From Acidobacteriota bacterium (lineage in GTDB: Bacteria; Acidobacteriota; Thermoanaerobaculia; Gp7-AA8): a stretch of DNA of 64,000 bases. A program made the translations under genes and the position numbers. The notes beneath the pieces were generated by a model. The model ran no database searches. It was not told the DNA's origin and saw only the letters and a program-made list of their open reading frames with translations. Shown in pieces: positions 17,432 through 26,113 of this stretch; positions within the stretch are counted from its first letter, which is position 1; each line of letters opens with the position of its first letter. The DNA lies in the NCBI GenBank assembly GCA_021325515.1, contig JAJPHC010000013.1:560001-624000 (forward strand). The letters run 5' to 3'.

Positions 17432-18400
17432 ATGAAAGCCATTCAGGTTCGCGCTGTTGGTGGTCCCGAGGCGCTGGAGCTCGTCGATTTGCCGGTGCCG
17501 GAGCCGAAGGAACACGAGGCGCTGGTCGAGATCAAAGCGATCGGCGTCAACTTCATCGACGTCTACTTTCGCGAAGGGCGCTATCCGTCGCAGACGCCGT
17601 TCACCGTCGGACAGGAAGCGGCGGGCGTCGTTGGGAAGGTGGGTGCGGGCGTGCGAAACGTGAAGGTTGGCGATCGCGTGGCGTACACCGGCCTGCAGGG
17701 CAGCTATGCCGAGTACGCCGTCGTCGATGCCACGCGGCTCGTCGTGATTCCCGAGAAGCTCGACTTCGAGCAGGCCGCCGCGGCGATGCTGCAGGGAATG
17801 ACCGCGCACTATCTCGTGAATGACAGCTATCCGCTCGCCGCGGGTGAGACCTCGCTGATTCACGCTGCGGCCGGCGGTGTCGGACTGCTGCTCGTGCAGA
17901 TGGCGAAGAACATCGGCGCGCAGGTGATCGGCACGGCCGGATCCGAGGAGAAGGTCGCGCTCGCGCGGGAAGCGGGAGCGGATGAGGTCATCAACTACTC
18001 GACGCATGACTTCGAGGCGGAGACGAAGCGTCTGACCGGCGGCAAAGGCGTGCACGTTGTCTATGACGGCGTCGGCAGGACGACCTTCGACAAGGATCTG
18101 GAGGTTCTTCGTCCGCGCGGCTATCTCGTGCTCTTCGGCGGAGCGAGCGGCGCGGTGCCGCCCTTCGATCCGATTCTGCTCTCGCGCAAAGGCTCGCTGT
18201 TTCTCACGCGGCCTACGCTGGCGCACTACATCGCGACGCGCGCCGAGCTCGAGCATCGCGCTTCCGGCGTCCTCGGCGACATCGTGTCGGGAAAGCTGAA
18301 GCTGCGCGTTGGCCACAAGTACGCGCTGGCGGATGCGCAGCAGGCGCATCGCGATCTCGAAGGACGAAAGACGACGGGAAAGGTCCTGCTGATTCCATGA
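17432..18400 (+). CDS. NADPH:quinone oxidoreductase (zinc-independent MDR family)
   Basis: 322 residues, typical of QorA-like enzymes. Seen: an N-terminal GroES-like fold (VPEPKEHEALVEIKAIGVNFIDVYFREG, with FTVGQEAAGVV), then a Rossmann domain with AAAGGVGLLLVQMAK as the nucleotide loop and a following DEVINYSTHDF. No structural or catalytic zinc Cys cluster, as expected for quinone reductases. It would reduce quinones with NADPH in the cytoplasm. It starts 12 bp after ridA with an upstream AAGGAG, and ends in an ATGA overlap with the dehydratase, so the three form one operon. Exact substrate unknown. Confidence 0.9.
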   Translation: MKAIQVRAVGGPEALELVDLPVPEPKEHEALVEIKAIGVNFIDVYFREGRYPSQTPFTVGQEAAGVVGKVGAGVRNVKVGDRVAYTGLQGSYAEYAVVDATRLVVIPEKLDFEQAAAAMLQGMTAHYLVNDSYPLAAGETSLIHAAAGGVGLLLVQMAKNIGAQVIGTAGSEEKVALAREAGADEVINYSTHDFEAETKRLTGGKGVHVVYDGVGRTTFDKDLEVLRPRGYLVLFGGASGAVPPFDPILLSRKGSLFLTRPTLAHYIATRAELEHRASGVLGDIVSGKLKLRVGHKYALADAQQAHRDLEGRKTTGKVLLIP

Positions 18401-19317
18401 TCCAGCGATCGCAGATTCAGGAAACATACAAGACGATCGCGCCGCACATCCGCGAGACTCCGGTCGTCCGTCTCAACGCTGCCGACTTCGGACTCGATCC
18501 GTTTCCGATCGTGCTGAAGCTGGAGTTCCTGCAGCATGGCGGCTCGTTCAAGGCGCGCGGCGCATTCACGAATCTGCTCTCGAAGCGGATTCCTCCCGCC
18601 GGTGTCGTCGCCGCATCGGGCGGCAATCACGGTGCTGCCGTGGCACTCGCGGCGAAGAAGCTCGGCGTGCGGGCGAAGATCTTCGTGCCCGAGGTCTCGA
18701 GTGCGGCGAAGGTGGCGCGGATCCGCGATGCGGGGGCCGATCTCGTGATCATCGGCGAGCACTACGGCATCGCCTTCGAAGAGAGCGAGAAGTATCGTGC
18801 GCAATCCGGCGCCCTCGGCGTGCACGCCTTCGACGATGACGACACGATGCGCGGGCAGGGAACCATCGGCCTCGAGCTCGAGCGGCAGGCGCCGGAGATC
18901 ACCACCGTGCTTGCTGCAGTCGGTGGTGGGGGACTGATCGCCGGCATCGCCTCATGGTTCGCGGATTCGAACGTGAAGGTGATCGGAGTGGAGCCCGAGC
19001 ACGCCCCGACGCTGACGAAGGCGCTCGAAGCGGGAGAGCCTGTCGACGCCGAGACGGGCAGCGTGGCGAAGGACTCGCTCGCGCCGAAGAGGATCGGCGC
19101 GCGGGTCTTCCCGATCGTGCAAAAGCATGTCGAGCGCGTGCTGCTCGTCAGCGATGAGGAGATCGTGCGCTCGCAGGAGATGCTGTGGTCCGTGGCGCGG
19201 CTCGCCGTCGAACCGGGCGGCGCGACGGCGTTCGCGGCCGTGCTGGCGAAGAAGTACGTGCCGCAGCCGGAGGAGCGGATCGCGGTGGTGCTGAGCGGCG
19301 CAAATGTGACGCGTTAG
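18397..19317 (+). CDS. PLP-dependent threonine/serine dehydratase
   Basis: 306 residues, the size of a catabolic dehydratase without an ACT regulatory domain. Seen: the PLP lysine in GGSFKARGAF, the phosphate-cofactor contact SGGNHGAAV, a glycine loop VGGGGLIAG, and a terminal SGANV. The enzyme removes water and ammonia from threonine or serine to give a 2-oxoacid through an enamine intermediate. Clustering with ridA, which clears such enamines, fits. Biosynthetic IlvA is longer; serine racemase is an alternative for this subgroup. The gene's last 4 bp overlap the convergent BNR gene. Confidence 0.88.
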   Translation: MIQRSQIQETYKTIAPHIRETPVVRLNAADFGLDPFPIVLKLEFLQHGGSFKARGAFTNLLSKRIPPAGVVAASGGNHGAAVALAAKKLGVRAKIFVPEVSSAAKVARIRDAGADLVIIGEHYGIAFEESEKYRAQSGALGVHAFDDDDTMRGQGTIGLELERQAPEITTVLAAVGGGGLIAGIASWFADSNVKVIGVEPEHAPTLTKALEAGEPVDAETGSVAKDSLAPKRIGARVFPIVQKHVERVLLVSDEEIVRSQEMLWSVARLAVEPGGATAFAAVLAKKYVPQPEERIAVVLSGANVTR

Positions 19318-22157
19318 TGGTCTAACGCAGACACAGCGTCGATCAACTGCGCGGTCGGTGCGCAGTCGCATCCCTGCAGAATGTTGAAGAGCGTCGTCGC
19401 TTTGTCTTCGTCGGCGTCTTCATCTTCCGACGCCGGCTTCATCAGCTTCGCGACCTTCATCGAGAGATCGAACTGCTTCTGCAACTCTTCGCGCGTCGCT
19501 TTCACGCGCGGATCCATCTTCACGGTGAGCGGCTGCGTGAACGCCTCGCCGTCGACGGTGAGCCGCACCTTGTACGCGCCGGGCATCACCCACGGTGACG
19601 TCGGATTCGGCGCGGTGTCATACGGCACTGCGGAGATCGGATAGGAAGGCTTGATCTTCTCGTTCGGCGTGTAGTGGAGATCCCACACGAAGCGGTGCAT
19701 GCCCGCGGACGTCGCGAGCGCGCGCGCCGGGCGGATCCAGTACCACGGCACGTTGCCGGTGTCCTTCGGCGCTTCGATCCGGTCGCTGCTGCTGTAGCGC
19801 CGCACGAGGTTGCCCTTCATGTCGAGGATCTCGAGCGTCACGCTCTGCGCGTTCGCGGCGAGCACGTAGTCGATGATCGCGCCGTCCGGCGGATTCTGTC
19901 CCATCGGTTCGTCCGGCGGCAGCGGCGTGTCGGGCCACTTGCTCCAGCGGAAGCGGATCGCGGTCTGCGGCTTGACGAGGGCGGCCGGCGAGGGCGACTG
20001 TCGCACACGAAGCGGCTGGATGTCGTCGAGAATCCAGAAGCCGCGGCCGTGAGTCGCGACGATGACGTCATCGCCATGGATGACGAGATCGCGAATCGAC
20101 GTGGCCGGCATGTTCTGGCGGAGCGACACCCAATGCTCTCCATCGTCGCGCGACATCCAGACCTCGGTCTCGCTGCCGGCGAAGAGGAGTCCTTTCGTCT
20201 TCGGATCTTCGCGGACGACGTTGATCGTCGCGCCGCTGCGGATGCCGTTCGTGATCTCGCTCCACGAGCTGCCGCCGTCGCGCGTGCGGAGAATGTGCGG
20301 GCGCAGGTCGTCGAGGCGGATCGTGTTGATCGCGGCGTACGCCGTCTTCGCGTCGAAGTGCGACGCCTCCATGATCGAGACCTTCGCCCATGGGACGAGC
20401 TGCGGCGGCGTCACGTTCTTCCAGTTTCTGCCGCCATCGGTGGTGACGTGAATGAGGCCGTCGTCGGTGCCGGCCCAGATGCGATTGATGTCGAGCGGCG
20501 ACGGAGCGATCGTGTAGATCACGCCGCGCTGCTTCGGCTTCGCCGCGTCGCTGCCGGCGTACTCGCCGGCGTTCGCGGGGACGTCCCAGCTCTTGCGCGA
20601 AAGATCGGGGCTGATCTGCGTCCACGACCGGCCGCCGTTCGCCGTCTTCCACATCGTGTTCGCCGCGAAGTAGAGGATGTGCGGATCGACCGGCGAGAAG
20701 ACGACCGGTTGCGTGCGGAGCATCCGGAACGACGCATCGCGCAGCGCCTTCGGCGTCACATCCTGCACCTGATTCGTCCGGTAATCGAAACGCGAGAGCT
20801 TGCCGCCGTAGACGATGTTCGGGTCGAGCGGATCCGGAACGGCGTATCCATATTCTTCCGCAGAGACGGGCTGCCAGTCGTGGAAGGTGATGGCGCCGAA
20901 GTCGCTGCGGCTCGGCACGCATGCGGAACCGCTCTCCTGCTGTCCGCCGCACACGCGATAGGGGAAGCCGTTGCTGGTGTTGACGTGGTAGAGCTGCGCC
21001 GTCGGCTGGTTGTACCAGGAGCTCCAGGTCCTGCCGCCGTTCACCGTGATGATCGCGCCCTGGTCGGAGGCGATCAGGATGTTGTTCGAGTCATCGGGAT
21101 GAATCCAGATGCGGTGATAGTCGTCGCCGCCCGGCGCGCCGCGGAAGGAGGCGAACGTCTTTCCGCCGTCGATCGACTTCCATGTAGCGATGTTCGCGAC
21201 GTAGACGACATCGGCGTTGTGGGGATCGGTGCGGATTTCGGCGAAGTCGCCGGGGCGGCCCCAGAGACGCTCGTCGTCATTGATCTTCGTGAAGCTCTCG
21301 CCCGCATCGTCGGAGCGGAAGACGCCGCCCGATTTCGCGTCCGAACCGCAGACGACGAAGATGCGCCGCGGATTCGCAGGCGCGATTTCGACGCCGATGC
21401 GCCCGAGGTCTTTGCCTTTCGGGAGGCCGTTGGTGAGCTCGCGCCACGTCGTGCCGCCGTCGGTCGATTTGAACAGACCATTGCGCTCGCCGTAGAGGTA
21501 TCCGTTCTCCCACGGTCCCTGGCGCGCTTCCCACAGGACGGCGTAGACCGTCTGCGGATTGGAGGGGTCGATCGCGACGTCGAAGGCGCCGACGTTCTCA
21601 TCCTTGTAAAGTACTTTTTCGAACGAAGCGCCTCCGTCGGTCGAGCGGAAGATGCCGCGCTCCGGATTCGGTCCGTACGGATGCCCGAGCGCTGCGACGA
21701 ACAGGCGATTGGGATTCGTACGATCGACGGCGATCATCGCGATCTGCTGCGCGTCGCGCAGTCCGAGATGCGTCCAGCTCTTTCCGGCGTCGATCGATTT
21801 GTACATGCCGTCGCCCGTGGAGAGGTCGGGGCGATGGAGCCCTTCGCCGCTGCCGGCGTAGATCACGTTGGGATCGGATGGTGCGACGGCGAGTGCGCCG
21901 ATCGAGCCGCTCGGCTGATCGTCGAAGAGAGGCACCCAGACGCGGCCGTAGTCCGTGGTCTTCCACACGCCGCCGTTGTTGACGCCGATGTAGTAGACGC
22001 CGGGTTGTTGCGGGACGCCGGCCGCGGCCACGGTGCGGCCGCCGCGGAACGGCCCGATCATGCGCCAGCGCATTTCCGTGAAGCGCGAGGCGTCGACCTG
22101 GGCGGAGAGGGTTGCGGTGGTGAGAAGCGCAATCGCAGTCGTGGCGAGTCTTCGCAT
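19314..22157 (-). CDS. Secreted BNR/sortilin-like beta-propeller protein
   Basis: 947 residues from ATG 22157, chosen because it opens a clear signal peptide (MRRLATTAIALLTTATLSAQ); the frame further upstream is open but not conserved. The first 650 residues contain many BNR/Asp-box turns (S-x-D-x-G-x-x-W), for example KTTDYGRVW, KSIDAGKSWTHLG, KSTDGGTTWREL and RTRDGGSSWSEI, as in VPS10/sortilin propellers. The C-terminal part (about 700-947) is beta-rich (TAIRFRWSKWPDTPLP, AGMHRFVWDLHYTPNEK) and ends with a helical tail. Such large BNR proteins are frequent in Acidobacteriota and are thought to be exported glycan- or protein-binding or hydrolytic proteins. No catalytic residues can be assigned. 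Confidence 0.85.
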   Translation of the reverse strand: MRRLATTAIALLTTATLSAQVDASRFTEMRWRMIGPFRGGRTVAAAGVPQQPGVYYIGVNNGGVWKTTDYGRVWVPLFDDQPSGSIGALAVAPSDPNVIYAGSGEGLHRPDLSTGDGMYKSIDAGKSWTHLGLRDAQQIAMIAVDRTNPNRLFVAALGHPYGPNPERGIFRSTDGGASFEKVLYKDENVGAFDVAIDPSNPQTVYAVLWEARQGPWENGYLYGERNGLFKSTDGGTTWRELTNGLPKGKDLGRIGVEIAPANPRRIFVVCGSDAKSGGVFRSDDAGESFTKINDDERLWGRPGDFAEIRTDPHNADVVYVANIATWKSIDGGKTFASFRGAPGGDDYHRIWIHPDDSNNILIASDQGAIITVNGGRTWSSWYNQPTAQLYHVNTSNGFPYRVCGGQQESGSACVPSRSDFGAITFHDWQPVSAEEYGYAVPDPLDPNIVYGGKLSRFDYRTNQVQDVTPKALRDASFRMLRTQPVVFSPVDPHILYFAANTMWKTANGGRSWTQISPDLSRKSWDVPANAGEYAGSDAAKPKQRGVIYTIAPSPLDINRIWAGTDDGLIHVTTDGGRNWKNVTPPQLVPWAKVSIMEASHFDAKTAYAAINTIRLDDLRPHILRTRDGGSSWSEITNGIRSGATINVVREDPKTKGLLFAGSETEVWMSRDDGEHWVSLRQNMPATSIRDLVIHGDDVIVATHGRGFWILDDIQPLRVRQSPSPAALVKPQTAIRFRWSKWPDTPLPPDEPMGQNPPDGAIIDYVLAANAQSVTLEILDMKGNLVRRYSSSDRIEAPKDTGNVPWYWIRPARALATSAGMHRFVWDLHYTPNEKIKPSYPISAVPYDTAPNPTSPWVMPGAYKVRLTVDGEAFTQPLTVKMDPRVKATREELQKQFDLSMKVAKLMKPASEDEDADEDKATTLFNILQGCDCAPTAQLIDAVSALDH

Positions 22158-22199
22158 GACAGCCCAAGAGACTAGCAGACCGCCGTACACTTCACGCGC

Positions 22200-23405
22200 A
22201 TGTCGTCCGAAGATCGCGCCCCTGCATACTCGTGGTACGCCCTCGCGCTGCTCACCACGGTCTACGTCTTCAATTTTCTCGACCGGACGCTGATCTACAT
22301 TCTCTTTCAGCCGATCAAGAAGGAGATGGCGCTCACCGATCTGCAACTCGCGCTGCTCGGTACGACGTCGTTCGTCATCTTCTACACGCTTCTCGGCGTG
22401 CCGGCGGGGATGCTGGCCGATCGCACGTCGCGGAAGACGATCATCGGCATCGGGCTCGCGATCTGGAGCCTGTTCTCGGGATTGACGGGATTCGCGCACG
22501 GCTTCTGGGAGTTGTTCGCGTGCCGCGTGATGGTCGGCGTCGGCGAGGCGACGCTCGGCCCGGCCGCACTCTCGCTGCTCGCCGATTATTTCCCTGCGCG
22601 CATGCGTGCGACGGCGCAGTCGGTGTATGCGTCCGGCATCGCCATCGGCGGCGGTCTCGCCTTCTTCCTCGGCGGCTGGATCGGGCAGAGCTACGGCTGG
22701 CGCTGGGCGTTCTATCTCCTCGGATTTCCCGGACTGGTCCTCGCGGTGCTCGTTTTCTTTCTGCGCGAGAAGAGCGCAGAGAGGCTGGTGCAGTCAAATG
22801 TTAGGCCGGACGCGGGAGTGCTCTTCCGTTCGAAGCGCTATCTCTATCTCTGCGCCGGTTACGCGATGCTCGGTCTCGCGTCGAACAGCCTCGGGATCTG
22901 GGGTCCGGCCTTCTTCGTGCGAGTGCACAAATTCAGTCTGCTGACGGTGGGGACGGCGGCCGGCATCATCTCGATCGTGATCGGGGCTCCGGCGATGATT
23001 CTCAGCGGAGTGATCTCGGATCGCGTGCGCCGGCGGACGCTCTTCACGTCGATCGTCGCGTTGCTTTCGATCCCGCTCTGGATCGCGCTGCTGTTCGTCG
23101 ATAACGTCGTGCTGCTCGTCGTGACGAATGTCGTGCTCTACGCGCTGGCGATCATGTGGGTGGGACCGGCGACGGCGGATGTGACGGAGATCGCGGGCCC
23201 GGGGCTGCGCGGCCTCGCGATCGGCGTCTTCTTCTCGACGGTGAACATCGCGGCGTACGGGATCGGCTCCCCGCTGATCGGCAAGCTCAGCGACCTCTCG
23301 ACCCTGCGCCTGGCCCTCCTCACCTGCCCCACCGCCTGCGCCGCCGGCGCCATCCTCCTCACGTTAAGTTGGTTTTCGGGGGTCACACCTGGAAAATCAA
23401 CTTAA
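22200..23405 (+). CDS. MFS transporter, spinster-like
   Basis: 401 residues with 11-12 hydrophobic helices. Signatures: YVFNFLDRTLIYILFQPIKKE in helix 1, GVPAGMLADRTSRKTIIGIG (the MFS loop 2-3 motif), CRVMVGVGEATLGPAALSLLADYFP, and a second-half DRVRRRTLF loop. This resembles spinster-type carriers for lipids or sugar/organic-acid ligands; the substrate is not determinable. It is divergently placed from the BNR gene with a 42-bp gap. The end of the last helix runs into the inserted repeat, so the C-terminus is SWFSGVTPGKST and the natural tail is lost. Whether the carrier is still active is an open question. Confidence 0.87.
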   Translation: MSSEDRAPAYSWYALALLTTVYVFNFLDRTLIYILFQPIKKEMALTDLQLALLGTTSFVIFYTLLGVPAGMLADRTSRKTIIGIGLAIWSLFSGLTGFAHGFWELFACRVMVGVGEATLGPAALSLLADYFPARMRATAQSVYASGIAIGGGLAFFLGGWIGQSYGWRWAFYLLGFPGLVLAVLVFFLREKSAERLVQSNVRPDAGVLFRSKRYLYLCAGYAMLGLASNSLGIWGPAFFVRVHKFSLLTVGTAAGIISIVIGAPAMILSGVISDRVRRRTLFTSIVALLSIPLWIALLFVDNVVLLVVTNVVLYALAIMWVGPATADVTEIAGPGLRGLAIGVFFSTVNIAAYGIGSPLIGKLSDLSTLRLALLTCPTACAAGAILLTLSWFSGVTPGKST

Positions 23406-23469
23406 CTGGTCCGACCTGGCACGCCGTTAAGTTGATTTTCCAGGTGTGACCCCCGAAAACCAACTTAAC
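23363..23469. repeat. 107-bp perfect hairpin element, copy 2 (opposite orientation)
   Basis: Same two 44-bp inverted units as at 12767-12873. The 19-bp spacer matches the reverse complement of the first copy's spacer at 17 of 19 positions, so this copy is inverted. It again lies between convergent genes (the MFS gene and tsaE) and supplies both stop codons. Confidence 0.9.
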
Positions 23470-23887
23470 TGGTTTGGATCAGGCGGGTGCCGTTGGCGGA
23501 GACCTCGATCCGGACTTCGACGTGGGTGTCCTCGAATTCTTCGAACGCCTGTTTGGGCCACTCGATCAGTTTGACGCCGGGACCGGCGAGGATCTCCGGG
23601 ATCCCGATCTCCAGCCATTCGCGCCGATTCTCCGAGAGCCGGTAGCCGTCGATATGAATGATCGGCGGCGCGTTCCTCCGCGGATACTCGTGCACGATCG
23701 CGAATGACGGCGACGCCACCTCGCGCGGGTCGGCACCCAGCTCCGCCGCGATTGCACGCGCCAGAAACGTCTTCCCCGCGCCGAGGTCACCGACGAGGTG
23801 GACGGTGGCGTCGGGAGCGAGTGAGCGGGCGATTTCCTTTCCCGCCTCGGTCGTGTCGGACTCGGTTGGGCATTCAAACGTCTTCAC
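23465..23887 (-). CDS. tsaE: tRNA threonylcarbamoyladenosine biosynthesis ATPase TsaE
   Basis: 140 residues, standard length. Walker A GDLGAGKTFLARAIAAELG, switch region SPSFAIVHEYP, and the family's HIDGYRL and EIGIPEILAGPGVKLIEWP. TsaE powers the TsaBD complex that installs t6A at position 37 of ANN-decoding tRNAs. It is the last gene of a minus-strand operon after nnr and a glycosyltransferase; nnr-tsaE adjacency is common in bacteria. Its TAA stop comes from the outer edge of the hairpin element (AGTTAAG). Confidence 0.93.
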   Translation of the reverse strand: MKTFECPTESDTTEAGKEIARSLAPDATVHLVGDLGAGKTFLARAIAAELGADPREVASPSFAIVHEYPRRNAPPIIHIDGYRLSENRREWLEIGIPEILAGPGVKLIEWPKQAFEEFEDTHVEVRIEVSANGTRLIQTS

Positions 23888-23906
23888 GACCGGTGATTAT
23901 CGCGGA

Positions 23907-23949
23907 GTTAAGTTGATTTTCCAGGTGTGACCCCCGAATTCAACTTAAC
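23907..23949. repeat. Single 43-bp unit of the hairpin element (half copy)
   Basis: One unit related to those at 12767 and 23363, differing near the right end (GAATTCAACTTAAC in place of GAAAACCAACTTAAC). It lies between tsaE and nnr and encodes the last 12 or so residues of Nnr and its stop codon. Confidence 0.85.
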
Positions 23950-25419
23950 GATGGCGTGGGGGAGGTGCTGGGCTACGTCGGTGGCGGCGAGGCCGGTGTC
24001 GCCGAGTTTTTCTTTCACCAGATCGCCGGCGAGGCCGTGCAGGTAGGCGCCGCAGCAGGCGGCTTCGAACGGATCGATGCCTCGCGCGAGCAATGCACCG
24101 ATCACGCCCGCCAGCACGTCACCCATCCCGCCGCTTGCCATCCCCGGATTTCCCGTCGGGTTCACGCGCACCTGGCCATCGGGATCGGCGACGAGCGTTT
24201 GATGTCCTTTGAGCAGCGTCACGCAGTTCGTGACGTGCGCCGCCTCGCGCGCGGACGCAATCCGATCGCCGTTGATCTCCTTCGTGCTGCGGCCGAGGAG
24301 GCGGGCGAGCTCGCCGGGATGCGGTGTGATGACGCGCGGCCGCTTCCGCGGATTCAATTCACTCGCGCGTGATGCGAACGCGTTCAATCCGGATGCATCG
24401 ATGATCATCGGCAGCTCGATCTCCGCGATCATCGCGCGCACGCGTGCGTAGCTCGCGTCGTCGTCCGCGAGCCCCGGCCCGATCAGTACCGCCGACTTCT
24501 TCTCGAGCGACAGCGCCGTCTCCGTCATCGCCTCGATCACGCCGGCATGAACGAGCTTCGCCGTCTCCTCATCCGTCATCACCGTCACGAGGCCGGCGCC
24601 GGCGCGGATCGCGCCCATCGCGCACATCACGGCTGCGCCGCTTCGTCCCGGTGAGCCGGCGACGACCGCGAGATGTCCGTAGGTGCCCTTATGCGTCGAC
24701 GCGGGGCGCGGCGCGACGAGCGGCTGCAGCTCGCGCGGCGTGAGCAGCGCGAGCGTGACGTTTTCATCCTCGATCGCCTTCTCTGGAATCGAGATGTCGG
24801 CGACGATCACTTCGCCGCAGAGACTCGCCGAGGGCTCGAACAGGTGGCAGATCTTCGGGACGGCAAACGTCACCGTCACTTCTGCCTGCAGGCAGGGCTC
24901 GAAGGGCACGGGCGACGACGCATTCGCGCCGCTCGGCAGATCGACCGCGATGACCGGCAGCCGCAGCTCTGCGATCTCGCGGATCAGCTCCGCGTGCATC
25001 CCCTCCGGCGCGCGATTGAGGCCGGTGCCGAAGATCGCATCGATCAGCACATCGGCGTCCGCCGCATGCGCCAGGGCCGCGTCGACATCGTCGCCGGCGT
25101 CGTACATCGGAATCCCGAGTCGCTCGCAGATCGTGAGATTGGTGAGAGCATCGCCGGAGTATTTCGCGCGGTCGCCGGCAATGATCACCACCGGCACGAC
25201 GCCGCGATTCTCGAGATGCCGCGCGATCGCCAGCCCATCTCCGCCGTTCGCGCCGATCCCGCAGAAGATCGCGATGCGATCGGCATTCGGATAATGCTCG
25301 AAGATCGCGTCGACGACAGCGATCGCCGCGTTCTCCATCAACACGATCGACGGAATGCCGAAGCGCTCCGTCGAGCGCCGGTCGATGTTGCGCATCTGCG
25401 CCGAGTCGACGATCTTCAT
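23908..25419 (-). CDS. nnr: Bifunctional NAD(P)H-hydrate epimerase / ADP-dependent NAD(P)H-hydrate dehydratase
   Basis: 503 residues from ATG 25419, chosen for its ATGA overlap with the upstream gene. The N-terminal epimerase domain shows STERFGIPSIVLMENAA, CGIGANGGDGLAIARHL and DAIFGTGLNR. The C-terminal kinase-like dehydratase domain shows GTYGHLAVVAGSPGRSGAAVM, VITPHPGELARLLG, TLLKGHQTLVADPDG and NPGMASGGMGDVLAG. Together they repair hydrated NAD(P)H. The C-terminus (SGVTPGKST) is encoded by the inserted repeat unit, beyond the family's usual end. Cytoplasmic; co-transcribed with tsaE. Confidence 0.93.
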   Translation of the reverse strand: MKIVDSAQMRNIDRRSTERFGIPSIVLMENAAIAVVDAIFEHYPNADRIAIFCGIGANGGDGLAIARHLENRGVVPVVIIAGDRAKYSGDALTNLTICERLGIPMYDAGDDVDAALAHAADADVLIDAIFGTGLNRAPEGMHAELIREIAELRLPVIAVDLPSGANASSPVPFEPCLQAEVTVTFAVPKICHLFEPSASLCGEVIVADISIPEKAIEDENVTLALLTPRELQPLVAPRPASTHKGTYGHLAVVAGSPGRSGAAVMCAMGAIRAGAGLVTVMTDEETAKLVHAGVIEAMTETALSLEKKSAVLIGPGLADDDASYARVRAMIAEIELPMIIDASGLNAFASRASELNPRKRPRVITPHPGELARLLGRSTKEINGDRIASAREAAHVTNCVTLLKGHQTLVADPDGQVRVNPTGNPGMASGGMGDVLAGVIGALLARGIDPFEAACCGAYLHGLAGDLVKEKLGDTGLAATDVAQHLPHAIVKLNSGVTPGKST

Positions 25420-26090
25420 CGGTATCCCCATTCCTGCAGCAAGCGTCCCACCTCTCCGTTGCCGCGATACTGCCGCAGATCGTCGACGACATCCAGATCG
25501 CGGCGCTCAGGCAGCACGGCCACGCAGCTCATCCAGTTGCGGATTCTGGCGAGCGTCGTCGACGCGACTGTCTCGCTGCCCCATTCCATGTTCATGAAGA
25601 TCTCGCTCGTGAAGGCGGCGGCGCGGCAGCCGATCAGGTAGTAGCCGCCGTCGCTCGCCGGTCCCATGACCCATTCGCAGGAGTCGAGCAACGCGAACGC
25701 GTGATCGAGCGCTTCGCGATCGAGAGCCGGATCATCGACGCCGATGGCGATGATCTTCTGCGTGCGATGAAAGAAGAAGCGCTCGGAGAAGGCCATGGCC
25801 AGCCGGTCGCCGAGGGTCTCGCCGGTCTGCATGGCGAGAGGGCGATCGGGAAACGCGCGCGCCAGAGTCTCGCGGTTCGCGCTCGCTGCAGGCGCCCACA
25901 GCACTTCGATCTCGAGATCCTTCGTCGACCGGCCGATCGACTGCAGCGTGTCGTGCACCATCGCCTGATAGAGCTCGAGTGTCCGCTCATCTCCGAGGTC
26001 GCGCGCAAGCCGCGTCTTCACCTGTCCTGATTCCGGCAGGCGGGCGAAGACGAGAAGACGCTGTGGTGGTGGAGGAATCGTCGGGAACAT
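25416..26090 (-). CDS. TIGR04282-type glycosyltransferase (DUF2064)
   Basis: 224 residues. Recognisable N-terminus (LLVFARLPESGQVKTRLARDLG), central IIAIGVDDPALDREALDHAF and the metal-binding MGPASDGGYYLIG, then NMEWGSETVASTT. The GT-A-like fold is shared with molybdenum-cofactor nucleotidyltransferases. The acceptor is unknown. The gene is the first of the minus-strand operon that continues into nnr and tsaE, and is separated by 23 bp from the divergent SAM hydrolase gene. Confidence 0.85.
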   Translation of the reverse strand: MFPTIPPPPQRLLVFARLPESGQVKTRLARDLGDERTLELYQAMVHDTLQSIGRSTKDLEIEVLWAPAASANRETLARAFPDRPLAMQTGETLGDRLAMAFSERFFFHRTQKIIAIGVDDPALDREALDHAFALLDSCEWVMGPASDGGYYLIGCRAAAFTSEIFMNMEWGSETVASTTLARIRNWMSCVAVLPERRDLDVVDDLRQYRGNGEVGRLLQEWGYR

Positions 26091-26113
26091 CAGGGTTGGT
26101 ACGATTATCCGTC

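Noticed and set aside
19674..22175. 833-codon open frame on the + strand
   Set aside because: Antisense to the BNR-repeat gene; composition (Arg, Asp, Val, His) is that of a mirrored high-GC gene and no motif is visible.
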